Part shown: one piece after another, positions 8,152 to 16,587 of the stretch
Position numbering within the stretch: the first letter of the stretch is position 1
How the letters are laid out: every line of letters starts with the position of its first letter
Source of the DNA: CAYLNM01 sp964385045
GTDB lineage: Bacteria; Planctomycetota; Phycisphaerae; Phycisphaerales; SM1A02
Direction: 5' to 3'
DNA: 64,000 nucleotides
Assembly: GCA_964385045.1 (NCBI GenBank)
Contig: CAYLNM010000002.1
Coordinates: 13,514 to 77,513 of the forward strand
Made by a program: the position numbers and the translations under genes
The notes under the pieces: generated by a model
Databases searched by the model: none
What the model saw: the letters and a program-made list of their open reading frames with translations, nothing else
What the model was told of the DNA's origin: nothing

Positions 8152-9510
8152 TCACCGGGACTCGGACGGCCCCGGCTCGCCGGCCGGGCGATCGGCGTGC
8201 TCGCGCCGCATCCGCTCGCTGTCGGCGGCGTCGCGGGCCCGCTCCACCGGCCGCTCGCCGCGGCCGATCGCGGTCGTCCCGAAGCGGGAGCGGATCGCGT
8301 CGGTGGCGGCGTCGAGTCGTCGTCGCCGCTCGTCCTCCGCGGCCGCGAACAGGTCGACCTGCCGCCCCCCGTCCGGGTCGGCGAGGCCGCTGACCGTGGC
8401 GCCGACGAGCCGCACCGGGCGCCAGGACGTCCGGGCCCACGCGGCGAGGAGGCCGAGGGCCCGCTCGATCACGATGTCGGTGCGGTCGGTCGGCTCGGGG
8501 GCGGTGGTCGATCGCGTGACCGTCTCGAAGTCGCCCGAGCGGATCTTCACCGTGACCGTACGGGCCATCCGGCCGTGACGACGCAGCCGCTCGGCCACCT
8601 CCTCGCACTGCTCGATGAGGAACGGCCGCACGTCGCCGAGACGGGCGAGGTTCTGCCCGAAGGTCCGCTCGCTGCCGATCGACTTGGCGACGCGGTCCGG
8701 CCGCACCGGCCGCTCGTCGAGCCCGAGGGCGAGCCGGCGAAGGTCGGCCGCGTGGCGCCCGAGGGCCGAGACCGCCGCGGCCTCGTCGAACCGCTGCAGG
8801 TCGCCGAAGGTCCGCAGCCCGAGGGCATGCAGCCGACGGGCGGAGGCCTCGCCCACTCCCCACAGCCGCTCGATCGGCAGGGCGGCGACGCGGCCGGCGA
8901 CGTCGGCGCGGGACAGCACCACGAGGGCGTCGGGCTTCTCGAGCCCGCTCGCGAGCTTGGCGAGGAACATGTTGGGGGCGACGCCGACCGAGCAGCCGAG
9001 CCCGGTGTCGGTCCGTACCCGCTCCCGGATCGCGGCCGCGATGGCCGGCCCCTCGCCGTGAAGCCGGCGCGAGCCGGTGACGTCGAGGAAGGCCTCGTCG
9101 ATCGACAGCGGCTGCACGAGCGGCGTGAAGTCGCCGAGGATCGCCATCACGCGGCGGCTGAGCGCCGCGTAGCGGTCGCGGCGGCCACCGACCACGACCG
9201 CGTCCGGACAGCGGCGACGGGCGACGGCCATCGGCATCGCCGAGCGGCAGCCGAAGACGCGGGCCTCGTAGCTCGCCGCCGCGACCACGCCGCGGGGCCC
9301 GTCGTGCCCCACGAGCACCGGCCGACCCCGCAGCGCCGGATCGTCGAGCTGCTCCACCGACGCGAAGAACGCGTCCATGTCGACGTGGAGGATGGTGCGG
9401 TCGTCCACCGCGGTCGCCGGGGCGGCAGCCCCGGCCGCAGCCCGGGCGGGAGTCGAGGGGACGCGGTCCGGCCGGGCGCCGCCGGCCGCGCGGGGAGCCT
9501 CGCCGCTCAT
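8152..9510 (-). CDS. dinB: DNA polymerase IV (translesion Y-family polymerase)
   Basis: 452-residue Y-family polymerase for lesion bypass. After an Ala/Pro-rich N-terminus of ~40 residues it shows the catalytic HVDMDAFFASVEQ and the SIDEAFLD motif, both with their metal-binding acidic residues. The thumb helix-hairpin-helix region is seen as LPIERLWGVGEASARRL, and the little-finger domain follows. Near the C-terminus QVDLF matches the sliding-clamp binding motif. The ATG start at 9510 overlaps the yidD stop by four bases (ATGA), placing it as the last gene of a clc-rnpA-yidD-dinB operon. That is an unusual neighbourhood for an SOS-type polymerase. No LexA-type box was recognised next to it. 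Confidence 0.95.
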   Translation of the reverse strand: MSGEAPRAAGGARPDRVPSTPARAAAGAAAPATAVDDRTILHVDMDAFFASVEQLDDPALRGRPVLVGHDGPRGVVAAASYEARVFGCRSAMPMAVARRRCPDAVVVGGRRDRYAALSRRVMAILGDFTPLVQPLSIDEAFLDVTGSRRLHGEGPAIAAAIRERVRTDTGLGCSVGVAPNMFLAKLASGLEKPDALVVLSRADVAGRVAALPIERLWGVGEASARRLHALGLRTFGDLQRFDEAAAVSALGRHAADLRRLALGLDERPVRPDRVAKSIGSERTFGQNLARLGDVRPFLIEQCEEVAERLRRHGRMARTVTVKIRSGDFETVTRSTTAPEPTDRTDIVIERALGLLAAWARTSWRPVRLVGATVSGLADPDGGRQVDLFAAAEDERRRRLDAATDAIRSRFGTTAIGRGERPVERARDAADSERMRREHADRPAGEPGPSESR

Positions 9511-9965
9511 CGGCCCGCTCCCCCCGGAGGGTCGCGCTCCGGCACCGGATCGAACCCGCAGCCGCCCCACGGCTGGCAGCGGGCCAGCCGCCGCACCGTC
9601 AGCCAGCCCCCGCGCACCGCGCCATGCGTCCGCAGCGCCTCCACCGCGTAGTCGCTGCACGTGGGGACGAACCGGCAGTGCCCGCCGAGGAAGGGACGCA
9701 GCGTCACCTGGTAGCCCCGGACCAGCAGCAGCAGCGGCCAGGCCGCGGGGGAGACACGAGACCGCACGGGCGGCGCCGGCGACACGTCGGCCACGTCCGC
9801 CGCGTCGGCCACGTCCGTCGCGTCCGCTGCGTCCGCCACGTCCGTCGCGTCCGCCACGTTCGTCGCGTCCGCCGCGCCGGCCACGTGCTTCGCGTCCGGC
9901 GCATCCGCCGACGCGTCGGCGGCATCGCGGACGTCCCGACCTCGACCGACGTCCCCGCCGCTCAT
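9507..9965 (-). CDS. yidD: YidD membrane protein insertion efficiency factor with Ala/Asp repeat N-terminus
   Basis: 152 residues. The C-terminal ~75 residues are a clear YidD domain: LLLVRGYQVTLRPFLG, CRFVPTCSDYAVEAL, RCQPWGGCGFDPVP, with the conserved cysteines. YidD is a small membrane-associated protein that assists YidC/Sec membrane insertion. Usual YidD is 70-90 residues; here about 65 residues of low-complexity Ala/Asp/Val repeats (VADATD, VADAAD) precede it. An internal start closer to the domain is therefore possible. The ATG at 9965 overlaps the rnpA stop (ATGA) and the gene's own stop overlaps dinB, consistent with coupled translation. Confidence 0.93.
   Translation of the reverse strand: MSGGDVGRGRDVRDAADASADAPDAKHVAGAADATNVADATDVADAADATDVADAADVADVSPAPPVRSRVSPAAWPLLLLVRGYQVTLRPFLGGHCRFVPTCSDYAVEALRTHGAVRGGWLTVRRLARCQPWGGCGFDPVPERDPPGGAGR
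9781..9925 (-). repeat. yidD: In-frame minisatellite inside yidD
   Basis: Imperfect units of 9-12 bases built on GCGTCCGCCACGTCC-like text encode alternating Val/Ala-Asp and Thr/Ala-Asp in the YidD N-terminus. Units keep the frame. Repeat-number change by slippage would alter the length of the N-terminal extension without a frameshift. Confidence 0.75.
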
Positions 9966-10342
9966 TCCCGCCCCCCGCCCATGCCGAGCCGTGACGCGAG
10001 ACCGCCCGCCGCCCGCCGCAGGATCGCGCCGAGCTCGTCGGTGCCGAGCAGCGGATCGTGGGGCCGGACGTGCACCACGAGGTCGATCGGCGGAAGCTCG
10101 GGAAGGGCGAGCCGGAACGCCTCGCGGATCCGCCGCCGGATGCGATTCCGCCGCGGGGCGGAGCCGACGCGGCGCGGGACCGCGAGCCCCAGCCGGGAGT
10201 GGGCCAGACCATTCGGCCGCGCGTGGACCAGCAGCGGGCCGATCCGCTTGCTCGTCCGGGCCGCGTAGACCGCCTCGAAGTCGCCGCGGCTGCGGACCCG
10301 GTGTCGCCGGCGAAACCGCAGGCGCTCCCCCGGGCCGCTCAC
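9962..10342 (-). CDS. rnpA: Ribonuclease P protein component
   Basis: 126-residue basic protein that binds RNase P RNA in tRNA 5'-end processing. Diagnostic text: LRFRRRHRVRSRGDFEAVY near the N-terminus, the RNR-type motif as RRNRIRRRIREAFR, and LAVPRRVGSAPRRN before it. The GTG at 10342 overlaps the clc stop by four bases (GTGA). rnpA is next to yidD as in most bacteria, but rpmH and yidC are not adjacent and dnaA is ~52 kb away. The C-terminus has a short Gly/Arg tail. The RNA partner rnpB was not found in this window. Confidence 0.93.
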   Translation of the reverse strand: MSGPGERLRFRRRHRVRSRGDFEAVYAARTSKRIGPLLVHARPNGLAHSRLGLAVPRRVGSAPRRNRIRRRIREAFRLALPELPPIDLVVHVRPHDPLLGTDELGAILRRAAGGLASRLGMGGGRE

Positions 10343-12441
10343 GTGTCGCCCTCCAGCGCGTCGTGGTACGTCCGCATCAGCCGGGCGCGGGACAGCAGCC
10401 CTCGCACCGATCGGCTGCCGGACTCGTGCAGCACCACGAGCGCCCCGGACTCGGTGCGCGAGAACTTGTCGATCGCCACGTCGAGCGTGTCGTCGGGATG
10501 GACCACCGGCAGGTCGTCGCGCATGAGCTCGTGCACCTGCAGCAGCGGGATCGCCTCGCGGTAGACGAGCGCCTCCTTCAGGTCGTTCTGCGTCACGAGC
10601 CCCAGGTAGCGGTCCTTCGCATCCGTGACCACGAAATCGCTCACGCTCAGCCGTTCGCTGAGCTCGAGGAGCCGGTCGGCCGACTCCTCCGGATGCACGT
10701 AGACCGGGGCCACGAGCGGCACGTCGTCGACCCGCATCCGGCGCATGATCGTCAGGTCGCTCATCGACCCGAGCTTCAGCCCGAGCCGCGAAGGGATCAC
10801 GGAGTACACGCTCTCGCCGTACCAGAGGCGGCCGACGATGGTGGCGATGACCGCCGCGAGCATCAGGGGCAGGATGACCTCGTACGTCCGCGTGATCTCG
10901 TACACCATGAGCATCGCGGTGAGCGGCGCGTGCATCGTCGCCGCCACCATCGCGGCCATGCCCACGAGGGCGTAGTGGGCCGGGCTCGCCGCCGGGAACA
11001 GCCCCACCGCGTTGACCACCGCCCCGAAGACGCCGCCGATGGACGCCCCGAGGAACAGCGCGGGGGCGAAGACGCCGCCCGAGCCGCCGCTGCCGATCGT
11101 GACGCACGTCGCGAGGCCCTTGACCACCGCCAGCAGCACCAGCACCCCGAGCAGGCCCCACGGGGCGCCGCCTCCGGTCTCCGCCGACGCGACCGCGCCG
11201 GCGCCGGTCCCGGCGGCGGCCTCCGCGCCCACGGCCCCCGCGCCGGCCCCGGCCGCGAGGTGTCCGTGCCCGGCCGCGACCGCGGCGGCCTCCTCGGCCG
11301 AGGCCGCCGCCCCGCCGTAGAACGCGGGATCGAGCAGGTCGCGGATCACCGGGTAGCCGTTGCCCATGAAGCCGGGCAGCCCGTGACCCGGCGCGTCCGC
11401 CCCGCCGGGTCGGGCGAGCAGCCACGCGAGGCCGATCACGCCGACGACGAGGCCGCCGAGCGCGGGCTTGAGCAGCTGCGGCAGTCGGATCCGCTCCACG
11501 AGCCCGATCGTGGCGAAGAGCGCCCGGATGAAGAGCGGGGCTGCGGAGCCGCAGACCAGGCCGAGCAGCAGGTAGTTCGGGATCTCGTGCCACGTGAACG
11601 CGTTGGCGATCAGGTCGGCCCCGGAGTCGAAGAGGGCCTCGTTGCCGAGCACCGCCTGCGTGAGGGCGGCCGAGATCACCGCCGCGATCACGATCGGCGT
11701 GAACGTCCGCAGCGAGAAGTCGCGGAGGAGAATCTCCATCGTGAAGAACACCCCCGCGATGGGGGCGTTGAACACCGACGCGATCCCCGCCGCCGCCCCG
11801 CAGCCGACCAGGGCCGCGGTGCTCTTCCGCTCCGCCCCGAGGCTGCGGCCGATGCCGGAGCCGATCGACGAGCCGATGATCGCGATCGGCCCCTCCGCCC
11901 CCGCCGATCCGCCCGAGCCGATCGTGGCGGTGGCCGAGAGCCACTTGCGGAGCCCCATGCCGACCGGCACGCGGGCCTGCCGGCGATGGATCGCCCAGAT
12001 CACCTTCTCCACGCTGACGCCCGGCAGCTCGTCACGGGCCGGCAGCGCCCGCGGCACGAACCCGCACAGCAGGCCGCCCGCGGCGGGGAGCAGGAGCACC
12101 AGCCACCACAGCTCGCGCGGGTCGGCGTGGGCCGCGTGCTCCTCGATCCAGTGCAGCGGCAGGATGAACGCCATCGTCACCCCGCTCATCACGAGGCCGA
12201 TGATCACCGCGGCCGGGATGAGCTCCCAGTCGCGCCCGAAGCCGAGCCGGGCCGCGAGCCGCAGCAGCGCGGCGATCGGGGCCGAGTGGGCCCGGGCCCC
12301 GGAGTCCTCGTCGCCGGGACCGGTCCCCGCGCGGGTCGCCGGCTCGGAGGCGGTCGGCGCCGCGGCGGCGACCCGGCGACCCGTCCCGCGGGAGGCTCGG
12401 TCGCCGGACGGCGGGCTCGGGGAACGGGCGTCGTGGCTCAT
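10339..12441 (-). CDS. CLC-family chloride channel/transporter with tandem CBS domains
   Basis: 700-residue membrane protein. After ~70 variable residues come the CLC helices. GSGGSAGAEGP corresponds to the gating-glutamate motif (GxEGP, Glu present) and GSGGSGGVFAP to the GxFxP anion-binding motif. Between them, at about bases 11165-11320, is an Ala/Gly/Glu-rich insertion of ~50 residues in a predicted loop. The final ~120 residues are two CBS domains (HPEESADRLLELSERL; HPDDTLDVAIDKFSRT), which may bind adenine nucleotides. A retained gating Glu favours H+/Cl- exchange over a pure channel, but this is inference. First gene of the rnpA-yidD-dinB operon. Confidence 0.93.
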   Translation of the reverse strand: MSHDARSPSPPSGDRASRGTGRRVAAAAPTASEPATRAGTGPGDEDSGARAHSAPIAALLRLAARLGFGRDWELIPAAVIIGLVMSGVTMAFILPLHWIEEHAAHADPRELWWLVLLLPAAGGLLCGFVPRALPARDELPGVSVEKVIWAIHRRQARVPVGMGLRKWLSATATIGSGGSAGAEGPIAIIGSSIGSGIGRSLGAERKSTAALVGCGAAAGIASVFNAPIAGVFFTMEILLRDFSLRTFTPIVIAAVISAALTQAVLGNEALFDSGADLIANAFTWHEIPNYLLLGLVCGSAAPLFIRALFATIGLVERIRLPQLLKPALGGLVVGVIGLAWLLARPGGADAPGHGLPGFMGNGYPVIRDLLDPAFYGGAAASAEEAAAVAAGHGHLAAGAGAGAVGAEAAAGTGAGAVASAETGGGAPWGLLGVLVLLAVVKGLATCVTIGSGGSGGVFAPALFLGASIGGVFGAVVNAVGLFPAASPAHYALVGMAAMVAATMHAPLTAMLMVYEITRTYEVILPLMLAAVIATIVGRLWYGESVYSVIPSRLGLKLGSMSDLTIMRRMRVDDVPLVAPVYVHPEESADRLLELSERLSVSDFVVTDAKDRYLGLVTQNDLKEALVYREAIPLLQVHELMRDDLPVVHPDDTLDVAIDKFSRTESGALVVLHESGSRSVRGLLSRARLMRTYHDALEGDT

Positions 12442-12698
12442 GGAGTCGGTGGGACGACGGGCCGGGAGGCCGGTGCCGGGCCGGGGCCGGCGACGGCGGC
12501 GGAGGCGGCGGCAGGGGCGGGAAGGAAGGATGCGGAAACGGCTCGGACCGCCCCGCTGAGTCGGCCCGCCGGGGGTCCGTCGTCGAAGCGGCCGGCGGCT
12601 CGCGGGCGGACGCGACGGACGGCGAACGCCGCCGACGGTGGCGAAGCGGGGCCGCGCCGGGCGACGCGGACGCGGCCGCGGCCGCGAGGCGATCGGTC

Positions 12699-12704
12699 AG
12701 TGTA
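12699..12704 (-). promoter_or_regulatory. Candidate -10 TACACT for the clc-rnpA-yidD-dinB operon
   Basis: In the 502-base divergent gap 12442-12943, the minus strand carries TACACT, also seen before the ECF sigma gene and the 57184 gene. It lies 258 bases before the CLC start, implying a long leader if used. The rest of the gap toward CLC is GC-rich repeats with no visible gene. Confidence 0.3.
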
Positions 12705-12805
12705 CCCGGAGCGCGGCCGGGGCTCCGGTCAGCCGCGACGGCGGGGATCGCCCCGCGGGAGGGCCGCGAGCGGTCGCCCGGGCCATCGGCGCGACGGCGG
12801 GAGCC

Positions 12806-12835
12806 TTCGACACCGAGTGGGAGGGCGGGTAGACT
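12806..12835 (+). promoter_or_regulatory. Candidate rpoZ promoter (TTCGAC-N18-TAGACT)
   Basis: A -35-like TTCGAC at 12806-12811 and a -10-like TAGACT at 12830-12835 with an 18-base spacer lie 108 bases upstream of the rpoZ start. The -10 hexamer matches other candidate promoters in the window. Confidence 0.45.
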
Positions 12836-12943
12836 ACGGGGCTCGGCCGCGACGGCGGCCGGAGGCGGCGGCTCCGCGTCGAGCCCGCTCCCCGGCCCCG
12901 GCTCCTCCCCCCTGCGGCCCCCGGCACGGAGCGACGGACCACG

Positions 12944-13186
12944 ATGATCGAGGCCCTCAAGAGCGATGACATCGTCGAGAAGTGCGGCGGCCGATTCAAG
13001 CTGACCGCCCTGATCCAGCGACGCCTCAAGGAGCTCATCGTCGACGGCGCCCGCCCGCTCGTCGACCGCGAGGGCCGCACGGATCTCGAGCTCGTCATCG
13101 AGGAGATCCGGCAGGAGAAGATCGCCCCCGACTTCTCCGACTCGGACTTCGATCCCGACGTCGCGACGCGAACGACGAACGACTGA
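12944..13186 (+). CDS. rpoZ: RNA polymerase omega subunit
   Basis: 80-residue protein with the omega-type core FKLTALIQRRLKELIVDGARP (first residues ~18-38; the planctomycete form of the usual RPYxLVxxxxxRAxQL pattern), followed by an acidic tail ending in Asp/Thr. Omega helps assemble and stabilise RNA polymerase. It precedes the coaC-type gene by 121 bases, matching the widespread rpoZ-coaBC order, which supports the call. GGAG lies about 10 bases before the ATG. Confidence 0.85.
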   Translation: MIEALKSDDIVEKCGGRFKLTALIQRRLKELIVDGARPLVDREGRTDLELVIEEIRQEKIAPDFSDSDFDPDVATRTTND

Positions 13187-13307
13187 CCGAGTCTCGCCGC
13201 GGAGCCCGGCCCCGGATCCGGCGTCGCATCCGCCCCGAACGACGGGTGCCGCCCCGCCCCGCCGGGCCCGGCCGCCTCCGTCGGGCCCGCCCGCGCGGAT
13301 CCCGCCG

Positions 13308-13901
13308 ATGAACGCCCCCCCCGCGATGCCCGACCTCGGACCGGCCACCGGCCGCCGCATCGTCGTCGGCGTGGGAGGCGGCATCGCCGTGTACAAGGTC
13401 TGCACCGTGGTGAGCCGGCTCGCCCAGGCCGGCGCCGCCGTCACGGTGGCGATGACCGAGTCCGCTCCCCGGTTCGTGACGCCGCTGACCTTCCAGGCCC
13501 TCTCGGGCCGGCACGCGTACACGAGCCAGTGGGAGCACGTCGAGTCGCAGGACCCGCAGCACGTCGCTCTCGGCCGCGACGCGGACCTCATGCTCGTCGC
13601 CCCGTGCACCATGAACCTCACCGCGAAGCTCGCCTCGGGCCGGACCGACGACATGGTCTGCCTCCTCGCGAGCGTGATCGACCGCGCCCGCACGCCGGTG
13701 CTCCTCGCCCCGTCGATGAACGCGGCGATGTACGCCCAGCCCGCCACGCGGCGCAACCTCGCCACGCTCCGCGACGACGGCTTCCGCGTGCTCGAGCCCG
13801 GCGAGGGCTGGCAGGCCTGCCGCACCTCGGGCCCGGGCCGACTCCCCGAGCCCGAGGACCTGCTCGCGGCGGTCGTCGCCGCCCTCCCCGCGTCCACCTG
13901 A
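13308..13901 (+). CDS. coaC: Phosphopantothenoylcysteine decarboxylase, CoaC domain only
   Basis: 197-residue HFCD flavoprotein matching the N-terminal half of CoaBC (Dfp), which decarboxylates 4'-phosphopantothenoylcysteine with FMN during coenzyme A synthesis. Seen: GVGGGIAVYK at the start, the active-site His in DPQHVALGRDADL, the substrate-binding APSMNAAMY (PxMNxxMW-type) and the clamp Cys in QACRTSGPGRLPEPE. It stops after this clamp, so the CoaB synthetase half is absent and must be encoded elsewhere if the pathway is complete. It sits after rpoZ. The start could be the second ATG a few codons in. Confidence 0.88.
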   Translation: MNAPPAMPDLGPATGRRIVVGVGGGIAVYKVCTVVSRLAQAGAAVTVAMTESAPRFVTPLTFQALSGRHAYTSQWEHVESQDPQHVALGRDADLMLVAPCTMNLTAKLASGRTDDMVCLLASVIDRARTPVLLAPSMNAAMYAQPATRRNLATLRDDGFRVLEPGEGWQACRTSGPGRLPEPEDLLAAVVAALPAST

Positions 13902-14223
13902 TCCCGCCGATTCCCGGACCCTCGGGGCGGGGCCGGCGCCATCGTGCGCGGCCGGGCCCGCGGTGGGCGGCCATGCTCGCGGCGCGCCGCATCGCCCGGG
14001 CCGCCGCCGGGCCCACCGCCGGCCTCGCCGCTCCGGCGGCCGCCAGCGCCACCACCCCGGGCAGCACGCCGGCGCCCGTGCCGCGTCCGTCCCGGCGGCT
14101 GGCGATCCCGGATCAATGGCCGCCCCCACGGCGGCATCGCCCGCGCAGCCCCTTCCCCCACGGGCCGCGCTCCGCGATGCTGGTCCCGTGCCGGAGCCTC
14201 TCATCGCCCGGCCGGGAGCCGTC
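13902..14223 (+). other. 322-base gap before the GACC-repeat gene
   Basis: GC-rich sequence. A reading frame in phase with the next gene is open from 13963, so a longer N-terminus is formally possible, but that text is Arg/Pro-rich low complexity. The internal ATG at 14224 gives a clean signal peptide with GGGAG nearby. No RNA gene or convincing promoter was seen. Confidence 0.4.
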
Positions 14224-16056
14224 ATGACCGACCGATCGATCGTCCGTCCCCACCGTCGTCCCGCCCGCCTGCGTCGCCTGGCCGGCGCGGCCCTCGCCTC
14301 CGCGGGCCTGGCCACGCTCGGCGCCGCCGTCCTCGCCGCACCCGCGCCCACCGCGGACGCGGCGACCGCGCTCGAGGGCCCGCGGCTCGCACCGTCCGCA
14401 GCCGCATCCGCAGCCGCACCCGTGCCCACCGGCCTCGGCGCGAGCGTCGACGACGGCGAGCGGGCGCTCCGCCCGCTGCCCGCTCCCACCGGCCGCGACG
14501 GCGTGACCGACCTGCGCGTCGTCACGACCCCGGTGCCCGCGGCGCCGCGTCCCACCGGCGACGCCCGCTCCGGCCTCCCCGCGGCCGACGCCCCCGAGGG
14601 CGACTGCCCGCCGGTGGTCGCCAGCCACACCGACGCCGACTTCACCGGCGGCAGCTTCGTGGCCCAGGCCGGCTTCGTGGAGAGCGAGATCGCCGCCGCG
14701 AGCTACACCCTCGCCCCCGGCGACTTCCCGATCCGCCTCGACCTCGCGGAGATGATCTTCGTCACGTCCAACGCGACGGTGGAGACCACCACCGAGTGGA
14801 GTCTCCTCGTCTGGCAGGGCACCCCGGTCGACGGCACGATCGTGGCCGAGGTGTCGTCCGACGGCGAGCTCCTGCCGCACATCGTGATGCCGCCCGGCAC
14901 CAGCGGCGTGAACGTGCAGGTGCTCGTCGATCCCGACGATCCCGAGCAGATCGTCATCCAGGACGACGGCAGCGCGACCTTCACGATCGGCTACCGCATC
15001 GACGCCCACAACCAGCCCTCGCCGCAGCCGTGCCTGATCGGCCCGGACCCGTGCTGCAACGCCTTCCCGGCCACCGACACCGGCGGCCTGCAGGAGCCGA
15101 CCCGCAACTGGCTCCGCGGCATCGACTGCGGCTTCCTCGGCTGCCCGCCCGGCGGCGGCTGGACGACCTTCGCCGACCTGAACCCCCTCTGCCGCCCGAG
15201 CGGCGACTGGGTGATCCGCGCGACCTGGTCGAGCCTCGACTGCACCAGCGGCCCGGCCGGCGCCTGCTGCCTGCCCGACGGCACCTGCGACGTCCTCACC
15301 GCGGCCGCCTGCGAGTCGGCCGGCGGCATCTACTTCGGGGACGGCGTCCTCTGCGGCGAGGTGACGTGCCCCGATCCGGTCGGGGCGTGCTGCCTCGGGA
15401 CCACGTGCGCCGTCGGCAGCGAGGCCGACTGCGACGACATCGGGGGCGTGTTCCTCGGGCTCGGCACCGACTGCGCCGACGACGCCTGCTCCGCCCCCGG
15501 CGCCTGCTGCATCCCCGCCACCGGCGGCTGCCTCACCCTCGCCCCCGACGACTGCGAGGCGGTGGGCGGCATCTTCCAGGGGCCGGCCACCCGGTGCGCG
15601 GACGTGATCTGCTTCCCCGAGGGGGCGTGCTGCCTCCCGAGCGGCGACTGCCTCGACGGCGTCTCGCCCGAGGACTGCGGCGCGGTGGGCGGCACCTTCC
15701 AGGGCGACGGCACCGCCTGCGGCACCGTCGAGTGCCCGGAGCCGATCGGCGCGTGCTGCCTGCAGGACGGCGCGGTCTGCCTCGAGCTGACCGAGGCGGA
15801 CTGCACGATCGTCGCGGGCACCTGGGCCGGACCGGCCACCACGTGCACCGACGGCGACGGCGACGGCACGGCCGACGACTGCACCGCCTGTCCCCCCGAC
15901 CTCGACGGCTCGGGGGCGATCGACTTCGGCGACATCCTCTCGGTGCTCTCGGCGTGGGGCGCCTGCGGCGATCCCTGCCCCGAGGACCTCGACGGATCGG
16001 CCGCGGTCGACTTCGACGACCTGCTCACCGTCCTCGGGGCGTTCGGCCCCTGCTGA
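14224..16056 (+). CDS. Exported protein with five GACC cysteine repeats and dockerin-like tail
   Basis: 610 residues. A positively charged start and hydrophobic segment (LAGAALASAGLATLGAAVLAA) form a signal peptide. Residues ~130-340 look like a beta-rich extracellular domain with paired cysteines. Residues ~345-545 hold five ~38-residue repeats, each opening with GACCLPDGTC, GACCLGTTC, GACCIPATGGC, GACCLPSGDC or GACCLQDGAVC and carrying a later GG-hydrophobic segment. The last ~55 residues contain two dockerin-like calcium loops (DLDGSGAIDFGDIL and DLDGSAAVDFDDLL) ending in a C-terminal Cys. This architecture is characteristic of Phycisphaerae secreted proteins. The start has GGGAG upstream. 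Function and partners are unknown; surface attachment or assembly is inference. Confidence 0.88.
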   Translation: MTDRSIVRPHRRPARLRRLAGAALASAGLATLGAAVLAAPAPTADAATALEGPRLAPSAAASAAAPVPTGLGASVDDGERALRPLPAPTGRDGVTDLRVVTTPVPAAPRPTGDARSGLPAADAPEGDCPPVVASHTDADFTGGSFVAQAGFVESEIAAASYTLAPGDFPIRLDLAEMIFVTSNATVETTTEWSLLVWQGTPVDGTIVAEVSSDGELLPHIVMPPGTSGVNVQVLVDPDDPEQIVIQDDGSATFTIGYRIDAHNQPSPQPCLIGPDPCCNAFPATDTGGLQEPTRNWLRGIDCGFLGCPPGGGWTTFADLNPLCRPSGDWVIRATWSSLDCTSGPAGACCLPDGTCDVLTAAACESAGGIYFGDGVLCGEVTCPDPVGACCLGTTCAVGSEADCDDIGGVFLGLGTDCADDACSAPGACCIPATGGCLTLAPDDCEAVGGIFQGPATRCADVICFPEGACCLPSGDCLDGVSPEDCGAVGGTFQGDGTACGTVECPEPIGACCLQDGAVCLELTEADCTIVAGTWAGPATTCTDGDGDGTADDCTACPPDLDGSGAIDFGDILSVLSAWGACGDPCPEDLDGSAAVDFDDLLTVLGAFGPC

Positions 16057-16105
16057 TCGGGCCGCGGGCCGGCGACGGCCCGCGAGCACGACGCGACCCG
16101 GCGAC

Positions 16106-16140
16106 GGGCCGCGGCTCCCCTTGCCGGGGGGCCGCGGCCC
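16106..16140 (+). terminator. Strong hairpin after the GACC-repeat gene
   Basis: Arms 16106-16120 and 16126-16140 pair over 15 positions with a single mismatch, around a five-base loop, 50 bases after the stop codon. There is no T-run, so it would be an unusual intrinsic terminator or a 3'-end stabilising hairpin. Confidence 0.6.
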
Positions 16141-16587
16141 GCGTTCGCGCCGGCCCACCGGTCCGCCGGCCCGCCGGCCCACCGGAGCACCGCCGGCCGG
16201 GCGTTCGACGCCCCATCGCCGAGACCCGACCCCGTCCGCCCCGGCCGTCGCGACGGATCGCCGGGACGCGCGGCACGCCTGCCGTGGCAGCGTCAGACGG
16301 CAGGCAGCGTGCACCGCGCACGCCGCCCGCCGCCCCGCCGCCCAAGCCTGGTCCCCCGTCCCGGGGCGGACATCGGACGATCGATCCGTCATCGCCGCGA
16401 AGCCGGCCGACCCGCACCGGACCTCGCGCGAGGCCTCGCGGGTCCCGCGGGTCCCGCGGCTCGCGTCCGGCGGCTCGCGTCCGGCTGCACCGCGGACCGG
16501 GCGGCGGGCTGCACGGCGACCGCCGCCCGCCGTCCGCGTCACCCGGCCGGCGTCATGCCCCCGTGGCGCCCCCGCCCGGGGGCGGAC
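16141..16587. repeat. Repeat-rich convergent gap
   Basis: Rest of the 531-base convergent gap between the GACC gene and the TPR-like gene. It contains the 14-base unit CGGCTCGCGTCCGG twice in tandem (16457-16470, 16471-16484), the unit GGTCCCGCG twice (16441-16458) and reiterated CCGGCCCACCGG-like text around 16150-16190. No supported gene. Confidence 0.65.

Noticed and set aside
9511..10212. Upstream in-frame extension of dinB through yidD and rnpA
   Set aside because: That frame is open by chance. The dinB ATG at 9510 overlaps yidD in the same way as the other junctions, and the upstream translation is not homologous to polymerases.
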